The notes under the pieces are model-generated. The model searched no databases. It worked only from the letters and a program-made list of their open reading frames with translations, and had not been told where the DNA came from. A stretch of 60,260 nt of DNA from an uncultured Lachnospira sp. Its GTDB lineage: Bacteria; Bacillota; Clostridia; Lachnospirales; Lachnospiraceae. The translations under genes were made by a program, and so were the position numbers. This document shows, one piece after another, positions 44,187-53,677 of this stretch. Location of the stretch: assembly GCA_910589305.1 (NCBI GenBank), contig CAJUTV010000016.1:1-60260 (forward strand). The letters run 5' to 3'. Position 1 is the first letter of the stretch; every line of letters starts with the position of its first letter.

Positions 44187-44213
44187 AATAACCACAACTA
44201 TGTTGTGGTTATT
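44187..44213 (-). terminator. Perfect 12-bp hairpin after GH25 gene
   Basis: AATAACCACAAC, 3 nt, GTTGTGGTTATT. It lies 91 nt after the GH25 stop codon and upstream of the CDF gene. T-run weak in either direction. Confidence 0.45.
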
Positions 44214-44303
44214 ATATCATAAACATATATATAGTGAAACCTAAAAATTTATTATCATTCTTTACTTCAAACCATTTATTTATCAAAATAGCTTGTCCTA
44301 TTA

Positions 44304-45368
44304 TCATTCTGGAATAACCTCACCCAGCTTTATTGTATCAAGACCTGCCAAATGTTTTAATATAATAATTACATCACCAACAGAAATCAAGTCCTTTTGC
44401 TCTTCATCATAATCTTTATTTACATTGGCTGCTTTAACATTAATATGTATATCACTATATCCTGCAAGATATTTTTTTAATATAACAGCATCGCTAATAT
44501 TAATAAAGCCATCGTTATTTACATCTCCCAAAGCACCTGGCACACACTCCTGCGAATTTGAACCGCCTGGTTTTGTGTCTGCTTCATCACTTTCTAATTC
44601 CCAATCTATAAGAAGCTCGTCCAAATCCACATTGCCAGGTTGATGATTTGCATTATACACACCATGTACTCTGCCATCACTGCGATATTGCCATAAAACA
44701 CCTTTCATCTGTCTTACTTTATTTTCTGCCTCTAAAACTTTGTCTGGATTGTCCAAATCTGGCCAGCTTGCTATCCATCTATAAGCTGATAATTCATCTG
44801 CATATAATATATTTGCATAATAATTATAACTTGAATATATCCCTGTGCGCCACCCTGTATCAGACAGATTATTTAACACAATTTTCACCAAATCTGTAAG
44901 CCTTCTTCTTCCTTCATTTGTATATACATTAAGACCATGTTTTATGTAATATGCTGTATCTTCTACATCCAGATACACACCCATTTGTGGTTTTGAATCA
45001 CCAATCATACGCTTAATATGATTAGCTTCACTTAGGGCTTCTTTTTCATTGACTGCATAGGAATATAAATATACTCCAAATGGTATGTTTAATCTTTTAC
45101 ATTCAGCAACATTTCTTTGAAACTGTGAATCGTCTTGTTCTACATCATCATCACCATAACCACATCTTAATATTGCAAATTTTATGTAATTATCTTTTTT
45201 AATTGTGTCCCAATCAACATATTGATGTGATGAGACATCCATTCCTATACTTCCTTCCTTTAATACTCGATTTGCTGCTTGTACCTGCCAAACCGTTCTA
45301 TTTGTCAATAATCCGCTCACTACTAGCACCATTAAAAGAATAACAGATATGACTTTTCTTTTCATCAT
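44304..45368 (-). CDS. GH25 lysozyme-like muramidase with dockerin domain
   Basis: A 354-aa protein with a signal peptide (VISVILLMVLVVSGLLT, cleaved near residue 31). Residues 40-255 are GH25: IGMDVSSHQYVDW (catalytic Asp44) and MGVYLDVED (Asp134, Glu136). Residues 279-342 are a dockerin type I domain: two Ca-loop repeats (GDVNNDGFINISDAVILKKYL and VNKDYDEEQKDLISVGDVIIILKHL). A dockerin would tether the enzyme to a surface cohesin protein; no cohesin is in the window. RBS AAAGGAG. Confidence 0.88.
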   Translation of the reverse strand: MMKRKVISVILLMVLVVSGLLTNRTVWQVQAANRVLKEGSIGMDVSSHQYVDWDTIKKDNYIKFAILRCGYGDDDVEQDDSQFQRNVAECKRLNIPFGVYLYSYAVNEKEALSEANHIKRMIGDSKPQMGVYLDVEDTAYYIKHGLNVYTNEGRRRLTDLVKIVLNNLSDTGWRTGIYSSYNYYANILYADELSAYRWIASWPDLDNPDKVLEAENKVRQMKGVLWQYRSDGRVHGVYNANHQPGNVDLDELLIDWELESDEADTKPGGSNSQECVPGALGDVNNDGFINISDAVILKKYLAGYSDIHINVKAANVNKDYDEEQKDLISVGDVIIILKHLAGLDTIKLGEVIPE

Positions 45369-45547
45369 TTACAATAAACTCCTTTCTTTTATATGAACAT
45401 AAAATTTTTCACATGTATACTGCTTTGACTTGAAATATAAAAATAAAATGTCTATAATTATTTCATGTTCAAACCTTTACCTAATTATATACGAAATATC
45501 CAAATAAAGGAACTAACAAAATATGTAAGAAAGGACTGCTGCTTCAA

Positions 45548-46915
45548 ATGAATCCTAATTTTAAGCGTATATTGAAAAAATATCCCTGTTTATTTATCCT
45601 ATCTGCTTTTTTAATATGCAATATAATTTATATATTTATACTAAACAAAAGCCATTTTACAGCATATGCACAAAATTCAATCCCTATCACCTCCTATGAA
45701 GAACTATTAAAGATAAAAGAAAATCCTTCAGGCAACTATATTCTTATGAATGACTTGGATTTATCTGGTAAGAATTGGATTCCCTTAACGTTCACAGGCA
45801 CTTTTGATGGCAATGGACATTCTATACTCAATGTCACAATTAAAGAAACTGGAACTGTGACTAGAACTTCTTATGATGGTAATATGAAAACGTATGACAC
45901 TGTATTTTGTGGTTTTTTTGATATTCTTGAAGAAGAAGCTGTTGTATCTAACCTAAATCTTATTAATATTCGCGCAGATATTACTTGTGACACACCTTGT
46001 TTTATTGGTGGTATTGCAGGATATATGGATAAAAGCTCTATTAAAGATTGTACCATCTCTGGCAATTTAAGCCTTAAGACAACTGCCAATATGTTTGGCG
46101 TCGGTGGTATTGCTGGATTTGGCAATGGTACGATTGACCGAACAAATGCTGATATGACACTTATATGTATTGATACTAACAAAATAGAAAAAAATGAACA
46201 ATTTTTAGGAGGAGCTTATGCCACTGGCTATATTGGGCTTGGCGACTGCAATGTAACAGTAAATGGTTTTGTATCCGATTATGGATATGTTCATAATGGT
46301 GGTCTTGTTGGTATGTTTGCACTGTATCCTGCTGGTACACAATATACATCTTATATCACAAACAATCATATAGAAGGTGTCATCTCTTTTTTTGAAGATA
46401 ATGAAGACAGACGAGCCTACTGTGCAGAGTATGTTGGCGAAGTCTTAAATTGGTCTTATGATTGGGGTGGCTGTACTGCTAATTTCACAAGAGATGAACA
46501 TTATGACTATGATACTGTATTACTTCCAGATATGTGCGAAAATCCTCAATATAACAAGACAGTTACAGAAAGTAGCGATGAACAATATGGATATACAACT
46601 TATACTTGTTCACAATGTGGATACAGCTACACAGACAATTACACATTATATCAATCGGATTTAAAAGCAATCGAAGATGCAAAAAAAGAAAGCCTTGCAG
46701 CAGCTAATCCCACACAAGCCTCAACAAATTCTATAACAAATAAGACAGATTCTGCACAACTAAACAACGATACCTCTACAGACTCACTAAAAATTGTGAT
46801 ATATGTAATAACTGCTTTGTTAATATTGATAATCATTACAATGATTATAGTCAATATTTATTTGCGCAGACAACGATATCACAAGAAAAATTATTATAAG
46901 AAAAAAAGGAGATAA
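45548..46915 (+). CDS. Cell-surface GLUG-type protein with C-terminal membrane anchor
   Basis: A 455-aa protein. An N-terminal membrane/signal segment (~12-35) precedes GLUG-like repeats (ILMNDLDLSGKNWIPLTFTGTFDGNGHS; VSNLNLINIRADI; SSIKDCTISGNLSL). A zinc-ribbon-like CSQCGYSYTDN lies near residue 355, then a disordered Thr/Asn/Ser stretch, a C-terminal membrane helix (IVIYVITALLILIIITMIIV) and a basic tail. It probably faces the outside. It overlaps the NADAR gene start by a few bases, but the relation may be accidental. Confidence 0.7.
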   Translation: MNPNFKRILKKYPCLFILSAFLICNIIYIFILNKSHFTAYAQNSIPITSYEELLKIKENPSGNYILMNDLDLSGKNWIPLTFTGTFDGNGHSILNVTIKETGTVTRTSYDGNMKTYDTVFCGFFDILEEEAVVSNLNLINIRADITCDTPCFIGGIAGYMDKSSIKDCTISGNLSLKTTANMFGVGGIAGFGNGTIDRTNADMTLICIDTNKIEKNEQFLGGAYATGYIGLGDCNVTVNGFVSDYGYVHNGGLVGMFALYPAGTQYTSYITNNHIEGVISFFEDNEDRRAYCAEYVGEVLNWSYDWGGCTANFTRDEHYDYDTVLLPDMCENPQYNKTVTESSDEQYGYTTYTCSQCGYSYTDNYTLYQSDLKAIEDAKKESLAAANPTQASTNSITNKTDSAQLNNDTSTDSLKIVIYVITALLILIIITMIIVNIYLRRQRYHKKNYYKKKRR

Positions 46916-46917
46916 TG

Positions 46918-47565
46918 ATGGCAAATCGACCTATTTATCATGCAACAACAAAGCCTCCATTCTATGAGGCTATCAATGTTGATTTTGAATTTTATCCTGG
47001 CTTTTCCTTATCTCAAAAGCAAAAATGTATAAAAAGTTTACATGAAGCCTATTTAGACAGTTATCCCGACAGAAACCTTTTAGAAATTTCATCAAAAAGT
47101 ACCATGAATCTTGGAATTTCACTGAGTGCTTTTAACTTAACTTTAACCAATGAATCAAAAACTTTTTCTGTAGAATGTGCTTTTCAAGGCAGCAAGGTTT
47201 TTGAAAATGGCGGTCCTTATACAGATTTGTTTGATAAGACATCAAGGGAAGCAAAAAAAGATGAGCGATTAAAGACAAGCGGAGCATTGATTCAATTTCA
47301 ATACTTTAACAAGAACTATCCTCTTGAACCAAAAGACTTATTTTATAATTGGTTATATATCAATGCCTTATCTCAAAATAAAGAGCTTGCCAAACAGTTA
47401 CTTTGCTATGACAGTTTTTCGGACATTGAATTTAATCCACAAAAATCAATTAATTGTCAAGCAAAAGCTGCTGCCGCTTTTGTTGGATTATCCACACAGC
47501 ATATATTATCAGAAGCACTTTCATCGAGTGAAAATTTTTTAAAACTTGTTTATGGAAATCAATAA
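46918..47565 (+). CDS. DarT1-associated NADAR antitoxin-like protein
   Basis: A 215-aa protein; the ATG at 46918 is 6 nt after AAGGAG, the ATG at 46915 is too close. Motifs: EFYPGFSLSQKQKCIKSLHEA, LEISSKS, the long run VECAFQGSKVFENGGPYTDL then KTSREAKKDERL, and SDIEFNPQKSINCQAKAAA. This is the NADAR antitoxin subgroup that removes ADP-ribose from guanine placed by DarT1. No DarT gene is adjacent or anywhere in the window, so the antitoxin is an orphan here. Confidence 0.75.
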   Translation: MANRPIYHATTKPPFYEAINVDFEFYPGFSLSQKQKCIKSLHEAYLDSYPDRNLLEISSKSTMNLGISLSAFNLTLTNESKTFSVECAFQGSKVFENGGPYTDLFDKTSREAKKDERLKTSGALIQFQYFNKNYPLEPKDLFYNWLYINALSQNKELAKQLLCYDSFSDIEFNPQKSINCQAKAAAAFVGLSTQHILSEALSSSENFLKLVYGNQ

Positions 47566-47571
47566 TTTGTA

Positions 47572-47610
47572 GTCAAGCGGATATTTATAATCCGCTTTGC
47601 TGCTTATTTA
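47572..47610 (+). repeat. Intergenic repeat fragment R5
   Basis: Only hairpin 1 remains (AAGCGGAT / ATCCGCTT). It sits just after the NADAR stop and could act as its terminator. Confidence 0.5.
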
Positions 47611-47719
47611 TAAACAAATCAATATTTAGTAACATTTCTTCTGTATATATTACTTGACCAAAAATGACAAAAAAACGAACACTTTTTATGCAAAAGACAA
47701 CGCAAAAAAGGAGATTTAT

Positions 47720-48280
47720 ATGTATATGAGTTTAGATGATTTTAATTTTTCTAACAAAAAATTTTGGTCAGGCTTTATAGCTTCATCATTTCCTACTGCT
47801 TTCGATGAAACAACAGATATGTCACTCAGTGAAATCATTGAAAAAAATATATCACCTGAAAATATACTAGCTGATATTGAATGGTGGAATCGTTTTACAG
47901 GATATTATGATGGGATTTTAGAAAAATCAGATGGTTATATTAATAATCCAAAAACATTTATTTATAACCTTACACCTGCCCAAACTTTAAAAATTGAATT
48001 TCACCCCTGTGACATTGTATATTATATCAATAATAATCAAATTGGATGCACAGGGGCAGAATACAATATTTTTATTTTTCCATTTGCAGATTTGCTCCAA
48101 TATACACAAAACAATATAGATGATTGTATCTTTTTTTTACTGTTGCCATTAACTATTATTCATAAATCAGATATTCCTTATGCAAAGAAAAAAGTATACA
48201 ATATTCTACGTCTATTTTTTGATACATCTATTTGTAATCAACTTACAAATAGTATTATACATGGTTTAATGGAAGAATAG
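47720..48280 (+). CDS. Imm19-like immunity protein
   Basis: A 186-aa protein from the ATG at 47720 (AAAGGAG upstream), not the longer frame from 47654. The pattern (FWSGFIASSFPTAF, then EIEWW..TGYYDG, then KIEFHPCDIVYYINNNQIGCTGAEY) resembles a polymorphic-toxin immunity family I recall as Imm19. No toxin gene is near. The family assignment is from memory of its pattern and should be checked. Confidence 0.5.
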   Translation: MYMSLDDFNFSNKKFWSGFIASSFPTAFDETTDMSLSEIIEKNISPENILADIEWWNRFTGYYDGILEKSDGYINNPKTFIYNLTPAQTLKIEFHPCDIVYYINNNQIGCTGAEYNIFIFPFADLLQYTQNNIDDCIFFLLLPLTIIHKSDIPYAKKKVYNILRLFFDTSICNQLTNSIIHGLMEE

Positions 48281-48296
48281 CTATATTCTATGATAT

Positions 48297-48659
48297 CTAA
48301 TCCCACTCAATCTCATCGCCTTCTTCTTTGACAATTCGATAAAGTTCTTCTTCACCATCAACTAGCGAACAAATGATTTTCATAAATTTTTCCGCCTTTA
48401 ATTTGTTCTCTGGCGTTTTTTTATAATATGCTGAATACATGCCTGCTTCTGGGTCTGATTCCATACCATCAAGTACATCAGGCGCATTTTTTGCAAGATA
48501 ATAATTAAAAAATGCCTCCCAATTATAGCCATTCATATAAGCTTCTTCATTGATTTCATTCATCTTTTCACCAATAGTTAAAATCTCTTTATTTTCCACA
48601 TAAAAACTTATTGAAATATGCTTATCGGTCTCTATAATTGCTACATAATTATTTTCCAT
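48297..48659 (-). CDS. Imm51-like immunity protein
   Basis: A 120-aa acidic protein with AAAAAGGAG upstream. The core (NEINEEAYMNGYNWEAFFNYYLAKN, then GMESDPEAGMYSAYY, then a C-terminal acidic WD end) fits the Imm51 immunity family. It faces the Imm19-like gene convergently and is coupled to a small gene upstream. The partner toxin is not visible. Confidence 0.65.
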   Translation of the reverse strand: MENNYVAIIETDKHISISFYVENKEILTIGEKMNEINEEAYMNGYNWEAFFNYYLAKNAPDVLDGMESDPEAGMYSAYYKKTPENKLKAEKFMKIICSLVDGEEELYRIVKEEGDEIEWD

Positions 48660-48663
48660 ACTT

Positions 48664-48927
48664 TTACTCCTTTTTTACTAATCGAAAACTTTTTCTTCCA
48701 TACTTGTCTACATCTTGCACAAATATATTATCTGTTTTTGTATTCTTTTTCGCCTCATAATCTTGTATCACGTTCTCAATGATATCTATAGAAACAGGAT
48801 AAGACAGATGGTCTTTTATATGAATAGCACTCATTCCTTTGTCATATAAATGCCTTATCGCATCAGCATATGCTACATCTGCTGAAAAAGAAGATAATGC
48901 TTTCTTAAAATAATTTCCTTCTTCCAT
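48664..48927 (-). CDS. Small hypothetical protein, 87 aa
   Basis: AGAAAGGG precedes the ATG. It has two helices (ADAIRHLYDKGMSAIHIKDHL and IDIIENVIQDYEAKK) resembling a helix-turn-helix, and a basic C-terminus. It is 4 nt upstream of the Imm51-like gene, so likely cotranscribed with it. Function unknown. Confidence 0.6.
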   Translation of the reverse strand: MEEGNYFKKALSSFSADVAYADAIRHLYDKGMSAIHIKDHLSYPVSIDIIENVIQDYEAKKNTKTDNIFVQDVDKYGRKSFRLVKKE

Positions 48928-49164
48928 TATTTTCCCTTTCTATTCTTTTATTGCTGTTTTAATTACTTATAACATTTAATATTTATGCCTCTGTATTGTT
49001 CCTTCTTAATTAATTATTCTATTTCACATTATATAATAAAAAATAATTATTGTCATTCATTTCCTGTCAAATATTGTGCATACTTTACATTTTAGTTTAC
49101 AGTAGTATGATTGTGACACACTATCTCTTATTTAGGGGTTGTGCTTTTTATCATATATAAACAT

Positions 49165-49195
49165 AAAAAAAGAAATCAGCGTTAAACTGATTTCC
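49165..49195 (-). terminator. Terminator of tRNA cluster
   Basis: Minus strand: GGAAATCAG / CTGATTTC stem with a TTTTTTT run, 14 nt after tRNA-Lys. Confidence 0.85.
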
Positions 49196-49208
49196 AAAAT
49201 TTGATAAG

Positions 49209-49281
49209 TGAGCCCACCGGGGTTCGAACCCGGGACACCTAGATTAAAAGTCTAGTGCTCTACCGACTGAGCTATGAGCCC
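49209..49281 (-). tRNA. tRNA-Lys (TTT)
   Basis: Cloverleaf with anticodon TTT, D-loop TAGCTCAGTCGGTAGAGC and T-arm GGTTCGAACC. No CCA encoded. Confidence 0.97.
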
Positions 49282-49351
49282 TCACTACTATATATTTTTT
49301 AGATTTACAGCTAATAACCATCGCTTGTCCAATTATTAACTTAAACCTTAA

Positions 49352-49424
49352 CTGGGCTAGCTGGATTCGAACCAGCGTAATGCAGGGATCAAAACCCTGT
49401 GCCTTACCGCTTGGCGATAGCCCA
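49352..49424 (-). tRNA. tRNA-Gln (TTG)
   Basis: Acceptor stem TGGGCTA / TAGCCCA, anticodon TTG in CTTTTGATC-type loop, T-arm GGTTCGAATCC. First and last bases pair. Confidence 0.95.
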
Positions 49425-49434
49425 ATAATACAAA

Positions 49435-49509
49435 GGTGGATACAGGGATTCGAACCCTGGACCTTCAGAGCCACAATCTGACGCGCTAACCAACTGCGCT
49501 ATACCCACC
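49435..49509 (-). tRNA. tRNA-His (GTG)
   Basis: Anticodon GTG; the extra G at position -1 pairs with the C discriminator, the histidine hallmark. Confidence 0.96.
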
Positions 49510-49556
49510 ATGCTACGTAAAATATAGACACAGTTCATACCTATTGTTAAACGCAA

Positions 49557-49630
49557 TGTGCCCGGGGGGATTCGAACCCTCGACCCACAGCTTAGAAGGC
49601 TGTTGCTCTATCCTGCTGAGCTACGGACAC
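49557..49630 (-). tRNA. tRNA-Arg (TCT)
   Basis: Anticodon TCT within CCTTCTAAG; acceptor GTGTCCG / CGGGCAC with one G-U pair. Confidence 0.96.
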
Positions 49631-49635
49631 ATAAG

Positions 49636-49706
49636 AGCGGGTGATGGGAATCGAACCCACGTATCTAGCTTGGAAGGCTAGTGTTCTACCATTGAACTAC
49701 ACCCGC
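49636..49706 (-). tRNA. tRNA-Gly (TCC)
   Basis: Anticodon TCC; acceptor GCGGGTG / CACCCGC; 71 nt, as expected for Gly. Confidence 0.97.
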
Positions 49707-49721
49707 ATATGGAAAATATAA

Positions 49722-49796
49722 TCGGGGTGACAGGATTCGAACCTGCGACCTCTTGATCCCAAATCAAGCGCTCTAGCCAAGCTGAGCCACACCCCG
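49722..49796 (-). tRNA. tRNA-Pro (TGG)
   Basis: Anticodon TGG; acceptor CGGGGTG / CACCCCG; first gene of the cluster in transcription order. Confidence 0.97.
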
Positions 49797-49974
49797 ATAT
49801 TCAATGTGCATACGTCAAACCGCTTCTTGAAATTCTTTCCAGTACCGCAACGCAAGTATGATTATATTACATGAAAAGATAAATGTCAACACTTATTTTT
49901 AAATTTTTTTTAAATTTCTTTAAATATACCATAACAATTTAATTATTTGTTTTTAAAAAAACTTACAGCCCTTT

Positions 49975-50460
49975 TTATTCTACTGCCTTTAAATAAAAAT
50001 TGATATTTTCCTTACTATCTACCTCCATCATAATATATGTAGATTTTTTATCTTGCTGTCTTGGATAAGACAGACTTCCTGGATTAATCATTGTAATCAC
50101 ATCCCCTACATTAATAACAGGTCTGTGTGTATGTCCAAACATAACAATATCAAATCCCCTTGCAATACCTTCATCATGCAACGTCTTTAAATCTAAAGAG
50201 ACATAATAATAATGTCCATGTGTAAGTAGAACATGATATTTTCCAATTTGAGTTTCTATCTCTCTATTTAATGTCGAAAAAAAATCATTATTTCCAGGTA
50301 CCATCAATACCTTACAATTTGCCATCTCACAGATAACCTCATCGTCCCCCTCAAAATCCCCTAAATGAATCAGCATATCAAGTTTACCTTCTCTACTAAG
50401 TGCTTCTGCTAAATTTTCAAGGCGACCATGCGTATCACTTACCACCATTATCCTCTGCAT
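49975..50460 (-). CDS. YfcE/MJ0936-type metallophosphoesterase
   Basis: A 161-aa protein. The calcineurin-like motifs are all visible: SDTHG, HLGD, GNND, LTHGH and FGHTHRP. Proteins of this type hydrolyse phosphodiesters with Mn2+ or similar metal. It lies in the RdgB operon, where it is normally the next gene, here separated from rdgB by a hypothetical gene. RBS AGAGG. Confidence 0.88.
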   Translation of the reverse strand: MQRIMVVSDTHGRLENLAEALSREGKLDMLIHLGDFEGDDEVICEMANCKVLMVPGNNDFFSTLNREIETQIGKYHVLLTHGHYYYVSLDLKTLHDEGIARGFDIVMFGHTHRPVINVGDVITMINPGSLSYPRQQDKKSTYIMMEVDSKENINFYLKAVE

Positions 50461-50498
50461 AATTTAAACCTCTAAATTTCTATTATTTTTACTTCTTA

Positions 50499-51167
50499 TT
50501 ACATACAATCTGATATATAGGTCACATAAAGACTATCCGCATCTTTTGCAAAATACCAAATAACATTATCTGCATCACTATTCATTCGCACCACATCACA
50601 CTCTTTTGTATTTTGCACAAGATATTCTAAAATAACATCATACTCAGGATAATTTTTTTTCATACTCTCATCATATTTTATATATTCTTTATGAGATTTT
50701 TTGTACTTTTTATATCGCTCCCATGATTGCTCACGATAACACTTTAACTCATTAAGCCATTGTTCTTTATTTAATTCTACATAAGAATCTATATCAAAAT
50801 CCCACTGAAATATATCAAAATTATTATCTCCATGTTCTATCAATATATTCCAATCATTTATATCCCAATTATTTACAAGAGTCAATAGTGCTGTATAATA
50901 CAAGTATTCTATCCAATTTCTTTCTTGTTTTGGCAAAGTCATTCTACAAACCGTTATATCAAAATTCCACCCATTAATGCCATAAATAAATGTATTGCTA
51001 TCCCACAATAAAATTTCTTTTTTCCATTGTTTACATTTTTCTTGTAAAAGATTATATTGTGCCGTATCATTATTGCACCTATCAAACCCTTTTTCTTTTA
51101 AAAAACGTGCAACACATTCTTCATCCTTTCTGCCGAAAGCTTGTTTAGCTAATTCCTTTAATAACAT
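50499..51167 (-). CDS. Hypothetical protein, 222 aa, in rdgB operon
   Basis: Starts 1 nt after rdgB ends, with GAGGAAAAATAA as site. Rich in Trp, Tyr and Asp (for example NNWDINDWNILIEHGDNNFDIFQWD). No domain I recognise. Many Trp/Asp residues suggest a small soluble binding protein. Probably cotranscribed with rdgB and the phosphoesterase. Inserted where homologous operons usually have none. Confidence 0.7.
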   Translation of the reverse strand: MLLKELAKQAFGRKDEECVARFLKEKGFDRCNNDTAQYNLLQEKCKQWKKEILLWDSNTFIYGINGWNFDITVCRMTLPKQERNWIEYLYYTALLTLVNNWDINDWNILIEHGDNNFDIFQWDFDIDSYVELNKEQWLNELKCYREQSWERYKKYKKSHKEYIKYDESMKKNYPEYDVILEYLVQNTKECDVVRMNSDADNVIWYFAKDADSLYVTYISDCM

Positions 51168-51764
51168 TTATTTTTCCTCAATCATAAGTAACCTGCTTTT
51201 CATAGCTCTTAATGCTTTTCCTCGATGGCTAATTTTATTTTTTTCATCACTGGACAACTCGGCTGAACACTTATTATACTCTGGTAAAAATAATATGGGG
51301 TCGTATCCAAAACCATTTGTGCCACATGGCTTATACGCAATCGTTCCTTCCATTGTTCCTCTCGTTACAATTTCTTTTCCATTTGGAAAAACAACTGCTA
51401 TTGCGGCAACAAACCGTGCGCTTCTGTCTTTGCCTTCAACGCCTTGCAGTCTGTCAATCAAAGCCTTATTTTTTATATCATAAGGTGTGTCATGCCCCAT
51501 AAATCGAGCGGAATAAACACCTGGTTCTTTATGAAGATAATCTATTTCTAATCCTGAATCATCTGCCATTGTAATACATTTTGTAAGCTTCATCACTTCA
51601 CGAGCCTTAATAAGTGCATTTTCTTCAAATGTGCTGCCATTCTCCTCTATATCAATATCAATTCCTGCCTCTTTCATTGATAGGATATCTACATTAATGT
51701 CATCAAGAATTTCCTTTACTTCTCTTATTTTATTTTTATTATTGGATGCTAAAATAATTTTCAT
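51168..51764 (-). CDS. rdgB: XTP/dITP diphosphatase (RdgB/Ham1)
   Basis: A 198-aa protein. Motifs: ILASNNKNKIREVKEIL, FEENALIKAREV, MADDSGLEIDYLHKEPGVYSARF, and GTNGFGYDPILFLPE. The enzyme hydrolyses non-canonical purine triphosphates (ITP, XTP) to monophosphate and pyrophosphate, cleansing the nucleotide pool. GAGGAACC precedes the ATG. Confidence 0.95.
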   Translation of the reverse strand: MKIILASNNKNKIREVKEILDDINVDILSMKEAGIDIDIEENGSTFEENALIKAREVMKLTKCITMADDSGLEIDYLHKEPGVYSARFMGHDTPYDIKNKALIDRLQGVEGKDRSARFVAAIAVVFPNGKEIVTRGTMEGTIAYKPCGTNGFGYDPILFLPEYNKCSAELSSDEKNKISHRGKALRAMKSRLLMIEEK

Positions 51765-51955
51765 TGGTTCCTCATTTCTATATTTTGTTGATTTTTGCGC
51801 TGCTTTTTTTTACAAAAACTAAGATTCTTAAAGTTTTATAATAAGCAACGCACAGACTTTAATCTCACAATTAAAAATTTCAATTCACAACAATAAAATC
51901 ATCACAAGGCGTAGATTGTACTGTTTTTAATCATATTTTTATTTAGTATGATTTT

Positions 51956-53677
51956 TCAGCCCTCTTTTGCCATATTTGTTGAATAAACCTTCAAACATAA
52001 ATTGCAAGCTTTAGATTCCTCTACATGTTCCCAAGACTTTCCAAAAAGACTAATATAACCTTCCCCATCATCCAGAACAACTGAACTTGTTGACGTTCCT
52101 GCTCTGTATTCAATCGCGACAGGGTGTACAGTATCTGGAGTAGTTAATTTTACAATAACTGCAAATTTTTCTCCTGATTTCACTTGAAATTCGTCTTCCA
52201 AATCAATCGTATAAAATCCTTTATTAGCAAGCATTCCCGATTGAATATACCGTTTTTTTGAAAAGGACTCTACACCTTCAAATTCATCTAAATAATATAT
52301 CTCATAGGATGTATTTTTGCCAGTTGCATAAAATCCTACAGCTTTTATCATCTCATCTTCTTTAGCTGTATAAACATTTGAAAAATAAGCTGTATCTTCA
52401 TCATATCCTAACTGACCAATCCAGCCACACAAATCACTCTGATAAATATTATCATAATTATTAGTATCTTCAACTCTTGTATAAACGGCATTGTGTATTC
52501 CTATATTAGAATCATAATAAGAAACATAAAATAAGCCATCATCGCCAAATTCTGTCCCCCAGCTATTCATACAGATAAATGCTCCATCTGCTTCCAATTC
52601 AACATTAAAATTACTCTTTGGATATTTATCGTCCCAACCAACAATGACTACATCATGGTTTGGTCGGTTTACACCAATATAACAATAAGAAGCTGTTTCT
52701 GGATTATAGAACATAGAACTCTCTCCAGCCTGATTCATACTTGTATAAAGAGAAGACTCAACCCCTCCATACAAAAATACTGCTTTTTTAATCGCTTCAA
52801 TATTTTTACTGTCAATAATTTGAACCTCTTGTATATGTTTCATTGTCTTGGCATTATAATTAATCTCTCCATCGCCATATATATCATCCTCTTCCAAAAC
52901 AGGTCCCTTCCAAGAAGTCAAATAAGCTATTGCTCTGGTATAATCGCCTCCATCATTTTGTGAACTAAAATATCCATTATTTAATGCCATATTATCCTCT
53001 GAAAAATCAAACTTTTCCATTGGCATTAAACTGCTTTCCACAGCAGTAAGTGAAGCAAATGCCCAACAAGTCCCAAAAGTGCCTTGATTTTTAATATCTG
53101 GCAATCTTCCGACTTCCCTATAAGAATACTTTGTTGGGATAATACTCTCATCTTTCATTGTATCACTAAGCATTAAAATATTTTGTTGCGAATCCCATCT
53201 ATAATCGTAATTAAAACCCATTTCTAATACTTTTGTATTAATAAAATATTGATTGCCAACTATTTTTAGACCTGCTTCCAGCGTTAAAGAATCACCATTG
53301 ACAACAATAACAGCATTCTCCTTATACACCTCAACAATATTGTTTCCACGCTGAAATTCTATTTTTTCATCATTAATTGAATTAATTGCACATTTAAAAA
53401 TACTGCTAAATTTTTTGACGGGCAACATAATATTCATATCATTATCCATATAAATATGGTTATCAATATTTGTCTCAACACCATCAACCATTAACTTAAT
53501 TGTATTGCTATTTGTCTCATTGGCAATAATCGTATTCCATGCATCGGGAATATTGTTTTCATCCATAACAACATTACCTAAAGCAATTCCTCTATCTTGT
53601 GAAACAAGTGCCAATAAATAAATCACTATAGCAAGTAAAACTAATATAAATCCAAGATATATCCTTTTTGTTTTCAA
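51956..53677 (-). CDS. Membrane-anchored papain-like (C1) protease with lectin-like domain
   Basis: A 573-aa protein with a TTG start. Residues 7-25 are a membrane anchor. Residues ~60-170 resemble a copper-amine-oxidase-N-type wall domain. The peptidase C1 triad is present: Gln198 and Cys204 in NQGTFGTCWAFAS, His341 in NHDVVIVGW, Asn371 in MNSWGTEFG. The C-terminal ~170 residues form a lectin-like beta domain. Extracellular, probably proteolysis at the cell surface. Its TTGA start overlaps the RNA methyltransferase stop. Confidence 0.85.
   Translation of the reverse strand: MKTKRIYLGFILVLLAIVIYLLALVSQDRGIALGNVVMDENNIPDAWNTIIANETNSNTIKLMVDGVETNIDNHIYMDNDMNIMLPVKKFSSIFKCAINSINDEKIEFQRGNNIVEVYKENAVIVVNGDSLTLEAGLKIVGNQYFINTKVLEMGFNYDYRWDSQQNILMLSDTMKDESIIPTKYSYREVGRLPDIKNQGTFGTCWAFASLTAVESSLMPMEKFDFSEDNMALNNGYFSSQNDGGDYTRAIAYLTSWKGPVLEEDDIYGDGEINYNAKTMKHIQEVQIIDSKNIEAIKKAVFLYGGVESSLYTSMNQAGESSMFYNPETASYCYIGVNRPNHDVVIVGWDDKYPKSNFNVELEADGAFICMNSWGTEFGDDGLFYVSYYDSNIGIHNAVYTRVEDTNNYDNIYQSDLCGWIGQLGYDEDTAYFSNVYTAKEDEMIKAVGFYATGKNTSYEIYYLDEFEGVESFSKKRYIQSGMLANKGFYTIDLEDEFQVKSGEKFAVIVKLTTPDTVHPVAIEYRAGTSTSSVVLDDGEGYISLFGKSWEHVEESKACNLCLKVYSTNMAKEG

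Noticed and set aside
49244..49474. 76-codon frame over tRNA genes
   Set aside because: Overlaps tRNA-Lys, tRNA-Gln and tRNA-His; it is the translation of tRNA sequence.
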